Shown: in pieces, positions 1 through 8,108 of the stretch
How the letters are laid out: each line of letters starts with the position of its first letter
How positions within the stretch are numbered: the first letter of the stretch is position 1
Source: Nocardia sp.
GTDB lineage: Bacteria; Actinomycetota; Actinomycetes; Mycobacteriales; Mycobacteriaceae
Direction of reading: 5' to 3'
Assembly (NCBI GenBank): GCA_014360565.1
Contig: JACIXH010000009.1
Coordinates: forward strand, 1 to 60,260
DNA length: 60,260 nt
Notes under the pieces: generated by a model
What the model was told of the DNA's origin: nothing
Seen by the model: the letters and a program-made list of their open reading frames with translations, nothing else
Databases searched by the model: none
Program-made: the position numbers and the translations under genes

Positions 1-48
1 GACACGGCGTCCAGGTCAATACCCCGGGAAAGACGGCTCGAAATACGA

Positions 49-81
49 CAAGGGCCGCGCCGGGGAACGGCGCGGCCCTTG
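49..81 (-). terminator. Rho-independent-type hairpin after the 52-aa peptide gene
   Basis: A perfect 13-bp stem (49-61 with 69-81) encloses a 7-nt loop. It lies 18 nt beyond the stop of the minus-strand peptide gene at 99-257. Only a weak T-rich stretch follows on the minus strand. The position fits a terminator for that gene. Confidence 0.75.
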
Positions 82-98
82 GGCTCGTACTTGCTGGA

Positions 99-257
99 TC
101 AGCCCTGCTGGCCGAACCGGCGGGGCTGCTTGGTGCCCATGATGTCGGTCCACCACGACTGCAGCGGGCTGGGTTCGGGCCAGTGGACGGTCGGGTCTTC
201 TCCCTCGGGGTCGGCAGGCGTTACTTCGGACGGGTCGTCGTCGAGATCGCTGGTCAT
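99..257 (-). CDS. Small protein with PSPLQSWW core (paralogue 1)
   Basis: This is a 52-aa acidic protein that I do not recognise as a named family. It starts MTSDLDDD and has a tryptophan-rich core at residues 26-40, W-P-E-PSPLQSWW-x-x-I-M, followed by a short basic/Gln tail. The gene is supported by a second copy at 50161-50355 carrying W-P-D-PSPLQSWW-x-x-V-M at the same relative position, and by the perfect hairpin just downstream. No signal peptide or membrane helix is seen. It is transcribed divergently from the conservon at 687, with shared repeats between them. It could be a regulator or partner peptide, or a modified-peptide precursor; none of these is shown by the sequence. Confidence 0.7.
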   Translation of the reverse strand: MTSDLDDDPSEVTPADPEGEDPTVHWPEPSPLQSWWTDIMGTKQPRRFGQQG

Positions 258-393
258 GCAGGTTCATCCTCGGATCGATCGACGGCGCCGCTGCGGAGAC
301 GAGAGAAGGAATCAAAGCCGGTGACTCGGGGCCGAGTGCGGCGACGACGCGCTGGTCACCGCTGGTCCGCGGCCGACCTGTATCCAGTCAACC

Positions 394-440
394 GTACACC
401 GCGTGGGTGAACCGACGGTGTCGATTCACCCACCCTGTAC
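394..440. promoter_or_regulatory. Large inverted repeat, probable operator
   Basis: GTGGGTGAA (403-411) and TTCACCCAC (425-433) form perfect 9-bp arms around a 13-nt spacer. Flanking GTAC elements extend the symmetry imperfectly to 394-440. It lies about 140 nt upstream of the peptide gene start and on the conservon side of the divergent region. A dimeric repressor site is the simplest reading. Confidence 0.5.
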
Positions 441-548
441 CACAATGCGAGTTACGTTATGCGGCAACTCGTTTCGTGCGCTCGCCGGTTCGCACTGCTA
501 ACGTGTCCGGCATCGCCGAAATGCCGGGCAGCAGGCCCGGAATCGACC

Positions 549-600
549 GATACCCACGCGCGGCACCGATTCATGGTGCGGCGCAGTTCTTGTGGGTATC
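549..600 (+). promoter_or_regulatory. Nested inverted repeat in the conservon leader
   Basis: GATACCCAC (549-557) pairs with GTGGGTATC (592-600). An inner GCACC (563-567) pairs with GGTGC (575-579), giving a nested stem about 86 nt before the cvnA-like start. It may be an RNA leader structure or a pair of protein sites. The outer arms repeat the GTGGGT hexamer of the upstream inverted repeat. Confidence 0.4.
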
Positions 601-686
601 CAACGACGGTGAGAAGTCTCGTCGGAGAGACCGGCGAGGACCCGGCCACCACGGCTCTTCGGTCGGTACACACGACAAAGGAACCG

Positions 687-1934
687 ATGACTCCGACGCT
701 CGCGGTCTTCTTGTTCTCCCTCGCGACACTGGTACTACTCGGCGCGGTCGCCGTGGCACTACAGGCCCTGCGCAACGAACGCCGGGTCCGCGCTCGCCTC
801 GAGGTTGCCGAGCGGGAACTCCACGCCAAAGACGCGGCGATGGAACAGCGCTCGCTCGTGCACGCCGAGGAGCTACGCGCCTGTGCCGACGATGCGGCGC
901 TCGCCGAGCGGGCCGCCGACGAGCGCGTCGCGTCGCAGGTCGAAGCGACGCGGGAGACCACCCGCGCCCAGATCTCGGCCGACGCGCGCGCGGCCACCAG
1001 CAACGCGGTCCGCGCGTTCGGCACCACCGTGGTCAGTCTCGGTGCCGACGTGGGCCAGGTCGTGAGCAACGCGTTGCGCGAGAATCGCAACGACGAGGTC
1101 TACGCCACGCTGACCCGGATCGACCACACCGTGCAGCAGATGATCCGCCAGGCACAGGCCTACGTCATCGTCTCGGGCGGGCTGCCCGGCAGGCGCTGGC
1201 CGCAGCAGACCATCGGCGACGTCGTGGGCGGCGCCACCGGGCGCGTGCGTGACTACCTGCGCGTGCGCACCGGCCACTGCGAGCAGGTGGTCATCAGCCG
1301 GGCCGTCGAACCGCTCGTGCACACGGTCGCGACCCTGCTCGACAACGCGCTGCGCTACTCACCGCCGTCGTCGTTCGTCGACATCTCCTACCAGCAGGGC
1401 CATCACGGCGTCACCGTGATCATCGACGACGCGGGCGTGCGGATGAGCCGGGAGCAGATGGAGGAGGCGCGCCAGGTGCTCTCGGGTGAGCGCGTCGTCG
1501 ACATCAACGCGCTCGGCCCGTCACCGCGGGTCGGGTTCCCCGGTGTCGCCGCGCTCGCGCGCCGCTACGGCTTCGCCGCCTATGTCGACGGACCCAATAT
1601 CTACGGTGGAACCAGGGCGATGGTGTTCGTTCCCGCCGCTCTGCTGGTCACGGCCACCGAGGTGCACCAACCCAAACACGCCGAGGTACCGGAAAAGGTG
1701 GCACCACGACCTGTGTCCGAGATCATCGCGCCCGCACCGCAGCCGGAGACGGTCGAACACGACCGGACCAGCGGCGGGTTACCCAAGCGCACGCGCCGCG
1801 CCGTCGCCACGGCCGACGCACCCGCAGACACCGGCGAAACACTCGCCCGCCCCGAGCTCGCCGCAGCATGGCACAGCGGCTCCCGACACGGTCGCGCCGC
1901 GGCCGCGCGTTCCACGAAAGGGCACGACACCTGA
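687..1934 (+). CDS. Conservon sensor-like ATPase (CvnA type)
   Basis: This 415-aa protein has an N-terminal membrane helix (residues 5-27) and an Ala/Glu/Arg-rich probable coiled coil (about 28-105). A GHKL/HATPase domain follows, with N-box LLDNALRYS at 217-225 and a G-box-like IDDAG at 247-251. The last 95 residues are a Pro/Ala-rich tail. This is the architecture of CvnA, the membrane histidine-kinase-like ATPase of actinobacterial conservons. I chose ATG 687 because the membrane helix begins at once; the longer frame upstream has no coding character. It overlaps the roadblock gene by ATGA, so the two are probably translationally coupled. No obvious phospho-acceptor His motif is seen in a DHp domain, as is typical of CvnA proteins. 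Confidence 0.85.
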   Translation: MTPTLAVFLFSLATLVLLGAVAVALQALRNERRVRARLEVAERELHAKDAAMEQRSLVHAEELRACADDAALAERAADERVASQVEATRETTRAQISADARAATSNAVRAFGTTVVSLGADVGQVVSNALRENRNDEVYATLTRIDHTVQQMIRQAQAYVIVSGGLPGRRWPQQTIGDVVGGATGRVRDYLRVRTGHCEQVVISRAVEPLVHTVATLLDNALRYSPPSSFVDISYQQGHHGVTVIIDDAGVRMSREQMEEARQVLSGERVVDINALGPSPRVGFPGVAALARRYGFAAYVDGPNIYGGTRAMVFVPAALLVTATEVHQPKHAEVPEKVAPRPVSEIIAPAPQPETVEHDRTSGGLPKRTRRAVATADAPADTGETLARPELAAAWHSGSRHGRAAAARSTKGHDT

Positions 1935-2362
1935 TGAGTACTCCGATCGCGAACAGCACCAACCGCCTCGCGTGGCTGCTCGACGACCTGGCACTCGACG
2001 GCGTCCGGTTCGCGGTGTTGTTATCCGAGGACGGTCTACGGATAGCGCACTCGGGCACCATCACCATCGATGACGCGGAGCGTTTCGCGGCCGCCGCGTG
2101 CGGGCTGCGCTCGCTGGGCAAGGTCCTCGGCGAGTTCTGTGGCGGACACGCGAACACCGTGCGCCAGAACATGACCGAATACGACGAGGGCATGGTCATG
2201 ATCACCGCCGCCGGCGCGGGCACGCTGCTCGGCGTCGCCACGACCCCCGACGTGGATCTCGCGCTCGTCGCCCATCGCATGAACGAGCTGGCCGGCCGGG
2301 TCGGCCACGAACTCGGCGCGTCGCCGAGACACCGATCCTCGACTCAGGAGCACATGCTGTGA
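1934..2362 (+). CDS. Roadblock/LC7 protein (CvnB type)
   Basis: This 142-aa protein has the roadblock/LC7 fold pattern: LAWLLDDLA, V-xx-AVLLSEDGL, then a Gly-rich strand (TLLGVAT) and a final helix (VAHRMNELAGRVGHEL). In conservons the CvnB protein works with CvnA and with a small GTPase (CvnD). Here it starts inside the stop of the CvnA gene and its own stop overlaps the GTG of the P450-like gene. The usual CvnC (DUF742) and CvnD (GTPase) genes are therefore absent from this locus. Either partners encoded elsewhere are used, or the locus is a reduced conservon. Confidence 0.85.
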   Translation: MSTPIANSTNRLAWLLDDLALDGVRFAVLLSEDGLRIAHSGTITIDDAERFAAAACGLRSLGKVLGEFCGGHANTVRQNMTEYDEGMVMITAAGAGTLLGVATTPDVDLALVAHRMNELAGRVGHELGASPRHRSSTQEHML

Positions 2363-3588
2363 CACTGGATGTTTCGCCCGATTCGCGCAGCGGCCAGGAC
2401 CGGGTGCCGCTGTACTCGGCCGAGTTCGCGGCCGACCCGCAGAGCACCTACCGCGACATGCGGCACCGCTTCGGCTCGCTGGTGCCCGTCGAACTGGTGC
2501 CCGGCGTCCCCGCGACCCTGGTGATCGGCTATCGCACCGCGGTACAGATTCTCAACGATCCCGACCACTTCCCCGCCGATCCACGGATGTGGCAGCGCGA
2601 TATGCCCGCCGACTGCCCGGTCCTTCCGATGATGCGCTACCGTCCCAACGCGATTCGGACCACGGGCATGGAGCACACGCGCCACCGGCAGGTCACCGTC
2701 GCGGGTCTGGCAGGAGTCGACCTGTACCAGCTGCATCGCACCGTCGAGCAGATCGCGATGCCGGTGATCAACTCCTTCTGCGCGGACGGCAGCGCGGATC
2801 TGTTGAGCCAATACGCCTTTCCGGTCATCTTCGCGACCATCAACGCGATGCTCGGAGTCCCCGACGGCATCGGCGGCCGGGTCGCGACCGGGATGGCGCA
2901 GATGTTCGAGGGCGGTGAGACCGCGGCCAGCGGGACGCAGATGATGGAGGACGCGCTCTACGACCTGGTGCGGTTCAAACAGAGCGAGCCCGGCGACGAC
3001 GTCACCACCCGATTGGTGCAGCATCCACAGCAGCTCACCGACGAAGAGCTGATGAACCAGGTGCTCACGATGTACGGCGCGGGGATCGAGCCGATGCTCA
3101 ATCTGATCCTCAACACGGTTCGGCTGATGCTCACCGACCAGCGCTTCGCGGGCAGCCTGCTCGGCGGCAGCCTGTCGACTCGCGACGCGCTCGACGAGGT
3201 GCTCTACACCGACCCGCCGATGGCCAACTTCTGCACCACCTACCCGCGTCAGCCGATCCTCGTCGACGACGTGTGGCTGCCCGCGCATCAGCCGGTCGTC
3301 ATCAGCATGGCCGCGTGCAACAACGATCCCGCGATCGGCACCGGCGATTTCCTCGACAATCGCGCACACCTGGCGTGGAGCACCGGCCCGCACGGCTGCC
3401 CGGCGAAGTCCCCGGCCTACCTGATCGCCCAGGAGGCCATCGACCAGCTCCTCGACGCGCTGCCCGAGCTCGAGCTCGCGGTGCCCGCGGAGGAATTGGT
3501 CTGGCGGCCAGGGCCTTTCCACCGGGCGCTGGCCGGGCTACCCGTGGTGTTCCCCAGCACGCCCCCGCTGGTGGTGCCCGGCAATTGA
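2359..3588 (+). CDS. Atypical cytochrome P450 of conservon type (CYP157-like)
   Basis: This 409-aa P450-like protein starts at GTG 2359, overlapping the roadblock stop by 4 nt. The heme-ligand region is kept but altered: WSTGPHGCP with Cys347. The K-helix ExxR is replaced by E280-V-L-Y283, and the I-helix lacks the normal AGxxT(T) pattern, reading YGAGIEPMLN near 239-248. CYP157 enzymes of Streptomyces conservons are known to lack a normal ExxR and to sit next to CYP154 genes, which matches this locus. The protein may bind heme with changed chemistry or serve as a non-catalytic partner. Confidence 0.8.
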   Translation: MTLDVSPDSRSGQDRVPLYSAEFAADPQSTYRDMRHRFGSLVPVELVPGVPATLVIGYRTAVQILNDPDHFPADPRMWQRDMPADCPVLPMMRYRPNAIRTTGMEHTRHRQVTVAGLAGVDLYQLHRTVEQIAMPVINSFCADGSADLLSQYAFPVIFATINAMLGVPDGIGGRVATGMAQMFEGGETAASGTQMMEDALYDLVRFKQSEPGDDVTTRLVQHPQQLTDEELMNQVLTMYGAGIEPMLNLILNTVRLMLTDQRFAGSLLGGSLSTRDALDEVLYTDPPMANFCTTYPRQPILVDDVWLPAHQPVVISMAACNNDPAIGTGDFLDNRAHLAWSTGPHGCPAKSPAYLIAQEAIDQLLDALPELELAVPAEELVWRPGPFHRALAGLPVVFPSTPPLVVPGN

Positions 3589-3592
3589 GGCC

Positions 3593-3626
3593 CCTGCCCG
3601 GCCGACCTCAGGGTCGGCCGGGCAGG
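3593..3626. terminator. Bidirectional terminator between convergent P450 genes
   Basis: A perfect 15-bp GC-rich stem (3593-3607 with 3612-3626) closes a TCAG tetraloop, exactly between the two convergent P450 stops at 3588 and 3635. It can serve both strands, although neither side has a long T run. Confidence 0.8.
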
Positions 3627-3634
3627 TTCACCCG

Positions 3635-4864
3635 CTAGGCGCCGTGCACGTAGGCAGGCAGGTGGTGGTGGCCGTTGGAGATGAAACTGGCCACCGTGCC
3701 GAGTTCGGTCGCCGGAACGGCCAGCTTCAGGTCGGGGAACCGTTCGAACAACGCGGGCAGCGACACCAGCGCCTCGAGCCGGGCCAGCGGCGCACCGAGG
3801 CAGTGGTGAGCTCCGTAACCGAAGGCCAGATGCGACTGGTTCTTCCGCGTGGGATCGAACTCGTCGGCCGTCGCGCCGTGCAGCTTCGGATCGCGACCGG
3901 CCGCGGCGTAGCTCGCCAGGATCGGGTCGCCCTTGGCGATCTGCACACCGCCGATCTCGATGTCGTCCACCGCGAAACGCAACGGCAGGTGCGCGACCGG
4001 CGACTCGAATCGCAGGGTCTCCTCGATCAGGTCGGCCCAGGTGATCTCGCCCGCGCGCACGCGCTCGAGCACGTCGGTGCGGGTGAGCAGCGCAGTGATG
4101 GCCTGGTCCAGCAGGTTCACGGTGGTCTCGTGACCGGCCGAGATCACCAGCAGCAGGGTACCGACGAGCTCTTCCTCGGTGAGGGCGCCCTCCTCGTCGT
4201 CGTGCTGGGCGATCAGCAGGCTGGTGATGTCGTCACCGGGCTGTTCGCGCCGCAACGCCACCAGCTCGCCGAGGATCCGGTACATCTCCATGTAGTTGGC
4301 CTGCGACTGCTCCGGGGTGAGCGTGGTGTCGAAGATGCCGTCGACACACGTGCGCAGGCCCGGATTCAGCGATTCGGGCACTCCCATCAGTTCCGAGATC
4401 ACCTGGATGGGCAGCGGATAGGCGAACTGCTCGCGCAGGTCGACGGGCTGCCCGGCCGGGCTCTGCGCCAGCGCGTCGAGCAGCTCGGTGGTGATCCGTT
4501 CCACCTGTGTGCGCATGGCCTCGGTGCGGCGCGCGGTGAAGGCGGGCGCCACGAGTTTGCGCAGCCTGCGGTGGTCGGTGCCGTAGGCGGTGAACATGTT
4601 GGGCGCCGAAACCCACAGGTACAGCGGCCAGTCCGGGGGGATCTCACCGGCCACGAAAGCGGGCCAGTGCTGGCTCGCGTCCTTGGAGACCCGGGGATCG
4701 ACGAGCAGCTTCTCCAGCAGCGCGGCGTCGGTGATCGACCACGCCTGCACTCCGCCCGGCAACTCGACCCGGCCGGCGGGGCCGTGCGCCCTGATCTCGA
4801 TGTTCTCGCCCTGAATATCTTGCCCAGTCGGATCCATTACGACCCGATTCGTCACCGTCTCCAC
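3635..4864 (-). CDS. Cytochrome P450 (CYP154-like)
   Basis: This 409-aa bacterial class I P450 has all canonical motifs: I-helix AGHETT (243-248), K-helix ETLR (282-285) and heme loop [10 protein letters not shown] with Cys355 as thiolate ligand. It is a soluble monooxygenase needing ferredoxin and a reductase, neither of which is adjacent. It starts at GTG 4864 with a GAGAGG ribosome site; an in-frame ATG at 4837 is an alternative. Its place next to a conservon P450 with a broken ExxR recalls the CYP157/CYP154 pairs of Streptomyces. The substrate cannot be told from sequence. Confidence 0.9.
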   Translation of the reverse strand: METVTNRVVMDPTGQDIQGENIEIRAHGPAGRVELPGGVQAWSITDAALLEKLLVDPRVSKDASQHWPAFVAGEIPPDWPLYLWVSAPNMFTAYGTDHRRLRKLVAPAFTARRTEAMRTQVERITTELLDALAQSPAGQPVDLREQFAYPLPIQVISELMGVPESLNPGLRTCVDGIFDTTLTPEQSQANYMEMYRILGELVALRREQPGDDITSLLIAQHDDEEGALTEEELVGTLLLVISAGHETTVNLLDQAITALLTRTDVLERVRAGEITWADLIEETLRFESPVAHLPLRFAVDDIEIGGVQIAKGDPILASYAAAGRDPKLHGATADEFDPTRKNQSHLAFGYGAHHCLGAPLARLEALVSLPALFERFPDLKLAVPATELGTVASFISNGHHHLPAYVHGA

Positions 4865-5208
4865 TGCGAAACCTCTCGATCACCCGGTGCCCCGCGGACC
4901 CCGTTTTTCGGCGATCACAACGAAACATCTTGCTGGACTAGACCTTACGGTCCGTTAGCGATGCTACCGGCCGAACGTGTCTGTCGCAGTGAACACTTGA
5001 AATGGGTGACGCACTGTGAGATCGGACTACCCTCACTGCCGAAAAGGATACCCGCGACCGCCCTCGGGCGCAGGCCGTGGGCGATCGCGGATAGGTCGAC
5101 CCTTTCGGCGCCAATCTTGTACTGTCGCAAACAGATCAGATGAAATGCCACTGGTGGTTCTCCCTGGGTGGGGCGCGCCACTGTCCCAGTTGCAGAGGAG
5201 CGACGCTC
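4865..5208. promoter_or_regulatory. Divergent promoter region, P450 and methyltransferase
   Basis: These 344 bases lie between two divergent genes, with no convincing gene inside. A near-perfect palindrome around TTACGGTCCGTTA (4945-4957) and an inverted pair CAGTG/CACTG near 4990-5020 could be regulator sites. The methyltransferase has a clear GAGGAG ribosome site at 5195-5200. I cannot place promoters with confidence. Confidence 0.35.
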
Positions 5209-6006
5209 ATGGCCGACGTGCAGACACCCGTGATCAGGACCGATATCCCCCATTCCGCCCGAATCTGGAACTACTGGATGGGCGGTAAGGACCACTACGA
5301 GATCGACAAGATCGCCGGCGATGCGGGCCTGGCGGTCGACCCGGACATCTCGACCATGGCCGTGCAGTCGCGGCAGTTCCTGATCCGGGCCGTCCGGTTC
5401 CTGGCCAGGGAACGTGGCATCAAGCAGTTCCTCGACATCGGCACCGGGCTGCCCACCATGCAGAACACGCACGAGGTCGCCCAGGGCGTCACCCCGGAAG
5501 CCCGCGTCGTCTACGTCGACAACGACCCGATGGTGCTCACCCACGCGCGCGCGCTGCTCACCAGCACCACCGACGAAGGTGTCACCACCTACATCGACTC
5601 CGACTTCCACGACCCCGAACAGATCGTCGCCGACGCGCGCAACGTCTTGAACTTCAACGAGCCGATCGCCGTGATGTTCATGGGCGTTCTCGGACACGCC
5701 AAAACCTACGACGATCTGCTGCGCATCGTGGGCACGGTCGTCGGCGCGGTGCCCTCGGGCAGCTACCTGATCATGTGGGATGGCACCGACGACAGCCAGG
5801 CCTACGTCACCCTGTGCGAGAACTACACCGGCACCGGCGGCACCCCGTACATTCCGCGTCCGCAGGCCCAGATCCGCGCCGTTTTCGACGGCCTGGAGGT
5901 CGTCGAACCGGGTGTGGTCTCGATTACCCAGTGGCGTCCGGAAACCGCGGAGGTGGGCCAAGCCCTGCCGATCTCGGCTTACGGCGCCGTGGCCCGCAAA
6001 CCCTGA
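5209..6006 (+). CDS. SAM-dependent methyltransferase (PF04672, DUF574 type)
   Basis: This 265-aa protein belongs to the actinobacterial methyltransferase family PF04672. The family's typical opening IPHSARIWNYWMGGKDHYE is at residues 13-31. The SAM-binding motif FLDIGTGLPT is at 74-83 and the acidic ribose-binding YVDNDP at 102-107. The in-frame upstream extension to 5140 is not needed, since ATG 5209 has a GAGGAG ribosome site 8 nt before it. These enzymes are abundant in Streptomyces and Nocardia, often near conservons, but their substrates are mostly unknown. A hairpin terminator follows. Confidence 0.9.
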   Translation: MADVQTPVIRTDIPHSARIWNYWMGGKDHYEIDKIAGDAGLAVDPDISTMAVQSRQFLIRAVRFLARERGIKQFLDIGTGLPTMQNTHEVAQGVTPEARVVYVDNDPMVLTHARALLTSTTDEGVTTYIDSDFHDPEQIVADARNVLNFNEPIAVMFMGVLGHAKTYDDLLRIVGTVVGAVPSGSYLIMWDGTDDSQAYVTLCENYTGTGGTPYIPRPQAQIRAVFDGLEVVEPGVVSITQWRPETAEVGQALPISAYGAVARKP

Positions 6007-6038
6007 CCTGGCGCCACCTCCGTCGACGACGCACCGCA

Positions 6039-6069
6039 CGCCCCATTCGAGATCCGTTCGAATGGGGCG
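6039..6069 (+). terminator. Hairpin after the methyltransferase gene
   Basis: A perfect 12-bp stem (6039-6050 with 6058-6069) encloses a 7-nt loop, 33 nt after the methyltransferase stop. There is no T run, as is common for actinobacterial terminators. Confidence 0.65.
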
Positions 6070-6190
6070 CGACCGTGCGGGCGAGCAGTACGCCACCCGC
6101 CGATTCGGCGGAAGTCGCGGCAGCAGATATGGTGATACGGGGAGTCACAGTTAGTTTTCTCCCGTCGTCTCGACGTATCCGGAGAATCAC

Positions 6191-7258
6191 ATGGGCCCCC
6201 TGTCGGTCGCACTGCGCAACGTGGTCGCGCTCTTCAACGGCGGCGTCGAGCCGTACGCGCCGACCCCGTCCGACATCGTCTACGACGAACCGCACCGGCG
6301 GTTGCTGCGCTACCGGCGCACCGGCCCGGCCACGGGCGATCCCGTGCTGCTCGTACCGCCGCTGGCAGTGACCATTTCCTGCTACGACATGCGGCCCAGT
6401 CAGAGTCTGGTGCGATTCCTGCTCGACCTGGGTCGCGAGGTCTACGTGCTCGACTACGGCGAGATCACCTACGCCGACCGCGCGCTCGGCTTCGAGGAAT
6501 GGGTCGACGACATCGTGCCGACAGCGATCACCACGGTCAGCGCGGATTCCGAGCACTCCCCCGTCGACCTGATCGGGTGGTCCTTCGGCGGCACCATCAG
6601 CGTGCTCACCGCCGCGGCGCACCCGGACCTGCCCATCGGCTCGGTGACCGCGGTCGGGACGCCGTTCGATCAACGGCGCAACGGTCAGATCTCGTTGGCT
6701 CGCAGGCTCGGGCGCCTCACCGGCGGCCGCGAGGTGACCCTGCCGGTGCGGGTCGCGGGCGGCGTGCCGAAATATGGAGTGCGCGCCGGTTTTCGCATCC
6801 AGTCGATCGATCGCGAGCTCACCAAGCCCTGGTACATCGCGCGCAATATCGCCGACACCGAAGCGCTGGCCCGGATGCAGTCGGTGGACCGATTCATGGA
6901 CACGATGCCCGGCTACCCCGGCCGGTTCTACCGGCAAGCCTATCGGCAGCTGATCATCCGCAACGAAATGCTCGAGGGCACAGTCCATCTGGGACCGGAT
7001 AGCGCCATCGACCTGACCGGGCTCACCGCACCGACGCAACTGATCGGCGGTACCAAGGACGCGCTGGCCTCCTCGGCGTCCGTCGCGGCGGGTATCGGAG
7101 TGCTCACCGGCGCGTCGGAGGTTCGCTTCACCGAGGTCCCCGGAAGCCACCTCGGCATCATCGCGGGGCCCGCCGCCCGCGAGACGACGTGGGCGACGAT
7201 CGCGGATTTCCTCGACAGCGCGCGCCCGCGCACCCGGACGCCGTCGCCGACCCGCTGA
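6191..7258 (+). CDS. PhaC-like alpha/beta hydrolase
   Basis: This 355-aa protein resembles class III poly(3-hydroxyalkanoate) synthases. The strand LLVPPLAV (53-60) is followed by YVLDYGEITYADR and a nucleophile elbow GWSFGG with Ser131; true PhaC enzymes normally carry Cys there. A C-terminal Asp/His pair is likely in GGTKDAL and GSHLGI. The Ser for Cys change suggests a hydrolase or acyltransferase role rather than polymer synthesis. ATG 6191 has a GGAG site 6-10 nt upstream. The gene stands alone, and an 8-bp tandem repeat begins at its stop codon. Confidence 0.8.
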   Translation: MGPLSVALRNVVALFNGGVEPYAPTPSDIVYDEPHRRLLRYRRTGPATGDPVLLVPPLAVTISCYDMRPSQSLVRFLLDLGREVYVLDYGEITYADRALGFEEWVDDIVPTAITTVSADSEHSPVDLIGWSFGGTISVLTAAAHPDLPIGSVTAVGTPFDQRRNGQISLARRLGRLTGGREVTLPVRVAGGVPKYGVRAGFRIQSIDRELTKPWYIARNIADTEALARMQSVDRFMDTMPGYPGRFYRQAYRQLIIRNEMLEGTVHLGPDSAIDLTGLTAPTQLIGGTKDALASSASVAAGIGVLTGASEVRFTEVPGSHLGIIAGPAARETTWATIADFLDSARPRTRTPSPTR

Positions 7259-7288
7259 TCCGACGATCCGACGATCCGACGATCCGAC
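7257..7288. repeat. 8-bp tandem repeat (GATCCGAC x4)
   Basis: Four perfect copies of GATCCGAC, followed by a partial GATC, start within the stop codon of the PhaC-like gene. The unit length is not a multiple of three. Copy-number change would affect only the 3' end unless slippage removed the stop. Confidence 0.95.
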
Positions 7289-7376
7289 GATCAGAGCCGA
7301 CTCGAACCGCACCCAGCGGGCACAGCGCGCGACGGGCCCCGATGGCTGCCGGGCATCGTGGTCCGGCGCGCGGACA

Positions 7377-8003
7377 TCACGCGCTACGCATCGCGCGGTA
7401 GACCGCGGAGCCCACGAAGGCGCCGAGATCGTCGGGCTCCCACTCGCCCTGATCGGCGAACAGGGTCCGGACCGCGCTCTCGGCGGCCGATACCCATAAC
7501 TCCACCAGCGCGGGCAGTTTGTGTTCGGCGTCGTCGACACCCCAGGCCTGCAACGTGGGACGCAGCAATGCCGTACAGCGCTCGACGGCCAGCCTGCGAC
7601 CGCGGCCGAACGAACCGGCGACGGCGGGGTCGGGGTTGCCGTAGATCAGTCGCCAGGCGTCGGGACGCTGGGCCGCCTTGTGCAGCAGCGTGCGGAAACC
7701 CTCGACGAACACCGTCTCGTCGGCATCGGTCGCGCGCGGTGGCAGCACATCGAGCACACCGGAGATCAGAAAACTCTCCTCGCGCTGGATCAGCGCATCG
7801 ATCAGCTCGACCCGATCGGGAAAACACGCGTAGATCACCGGACGGGTGACCTTCATGTAGTCGGCGACCGCGCCCATCGTGATCGCGGCGATGCCGTCGT
7901 CGGCGGCGATGGCCAGAGCGGCGTCGAGCACCTGCGGCCTGCGCCGCTCCGGGCCCAGGTGCGCGGCCCGCCCGCGCCGCTGCACTGCCGTCTCACTACC
8001 CAT
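7377..8003 (-). CDS. TetR-family regulator
   Basis: This 208-aa protein has an N-terminal TetR helix-turn-helix (about 22-68: VLDAALAIAADDGIAAITMGAVADYMKV in segments, then RPVIYACFPDRVELIDAL). A variable ligand-binding domain follows. It is divergent from the acyl-CoA dehydrogenase gene at 8109, with a 12-bp perfect palindrome between them. Repression of both genes, relieved by an acyl-CoA or related ligand, is a reasonable inference. Confidence 0.9.
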   Translation of the reverse strand: MGSETAVQRRGRAAHLGPERRRPQVLDAALAIAADDGIAAITMGAVADYMKVTRPVIYACFPDRVELIDALIQREESFLISGVLDVLPPRATDADETVFVEGFRTLLHKAAQRPDAWRLIYGNPDPAVAGSFGRGRRLAVERCTALLRPTLQAWGVDDAEHKLPALVELWVSAAESAVRTLFADQGEWEPDDLGAFVGSAVYRAMRSA

Positions 8004-8034
8004 GCGCCCACCATAGCAACCCGACCGGCATTCC

Positions 8035-8046
8035 TACATCGATGTA
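8035..8046. promoter_or_regulatory. Palindrome TACATCGATGTA, probable TetR operator
   Basis: A perfect 12-bp palindrome lies in the 105-bp region between the divergent TetR and acyl-CoA dehydrogenase genes. A possible -10 (TACAGT, 8057-8062) for the dehydrogenase follows closely. The site fits an operator for the adjacent TetR protein. Confidence 0.55.
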
Positions 8047-8108
8047 CGAAAATGCTACAGTGACGAATGAAGCGTCCGACCGTGCCGGATGCCCCAGGAG
8101 GAGCGACG

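Larger units (their letters stand above)
258..686. promoter_or_regulatory. Divergent control region between peptide gene and conservon
   Basis: These 429 bases separate the divergent peptide gene and the cvnA-like gene. No convincing gene is seen in them. They contain two inverted repeats, described separately at 394-440 and 549-600, that share the half-site GTGGGT. The cvnA-like gene has a weak purine-rich ribosome site (aaaggaa) just before ATG 687. Confidence 0.5.

Noticed and set aside
594..599. GGGTAT as a stress-type -10 for the conservon
   Set aside because: No GNNT lies 14-16 nt upstream, and the hexamer is part of the nested inverted repeat, so I did not count it in the stress promoter set.
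2344..3522. 392-codon open frame antisense to the conservon P450
   Set aside because: It is rich in Arg/His/Val with no domain pattern, while the sense frame has P450 features and coupled start/stop overlaps.
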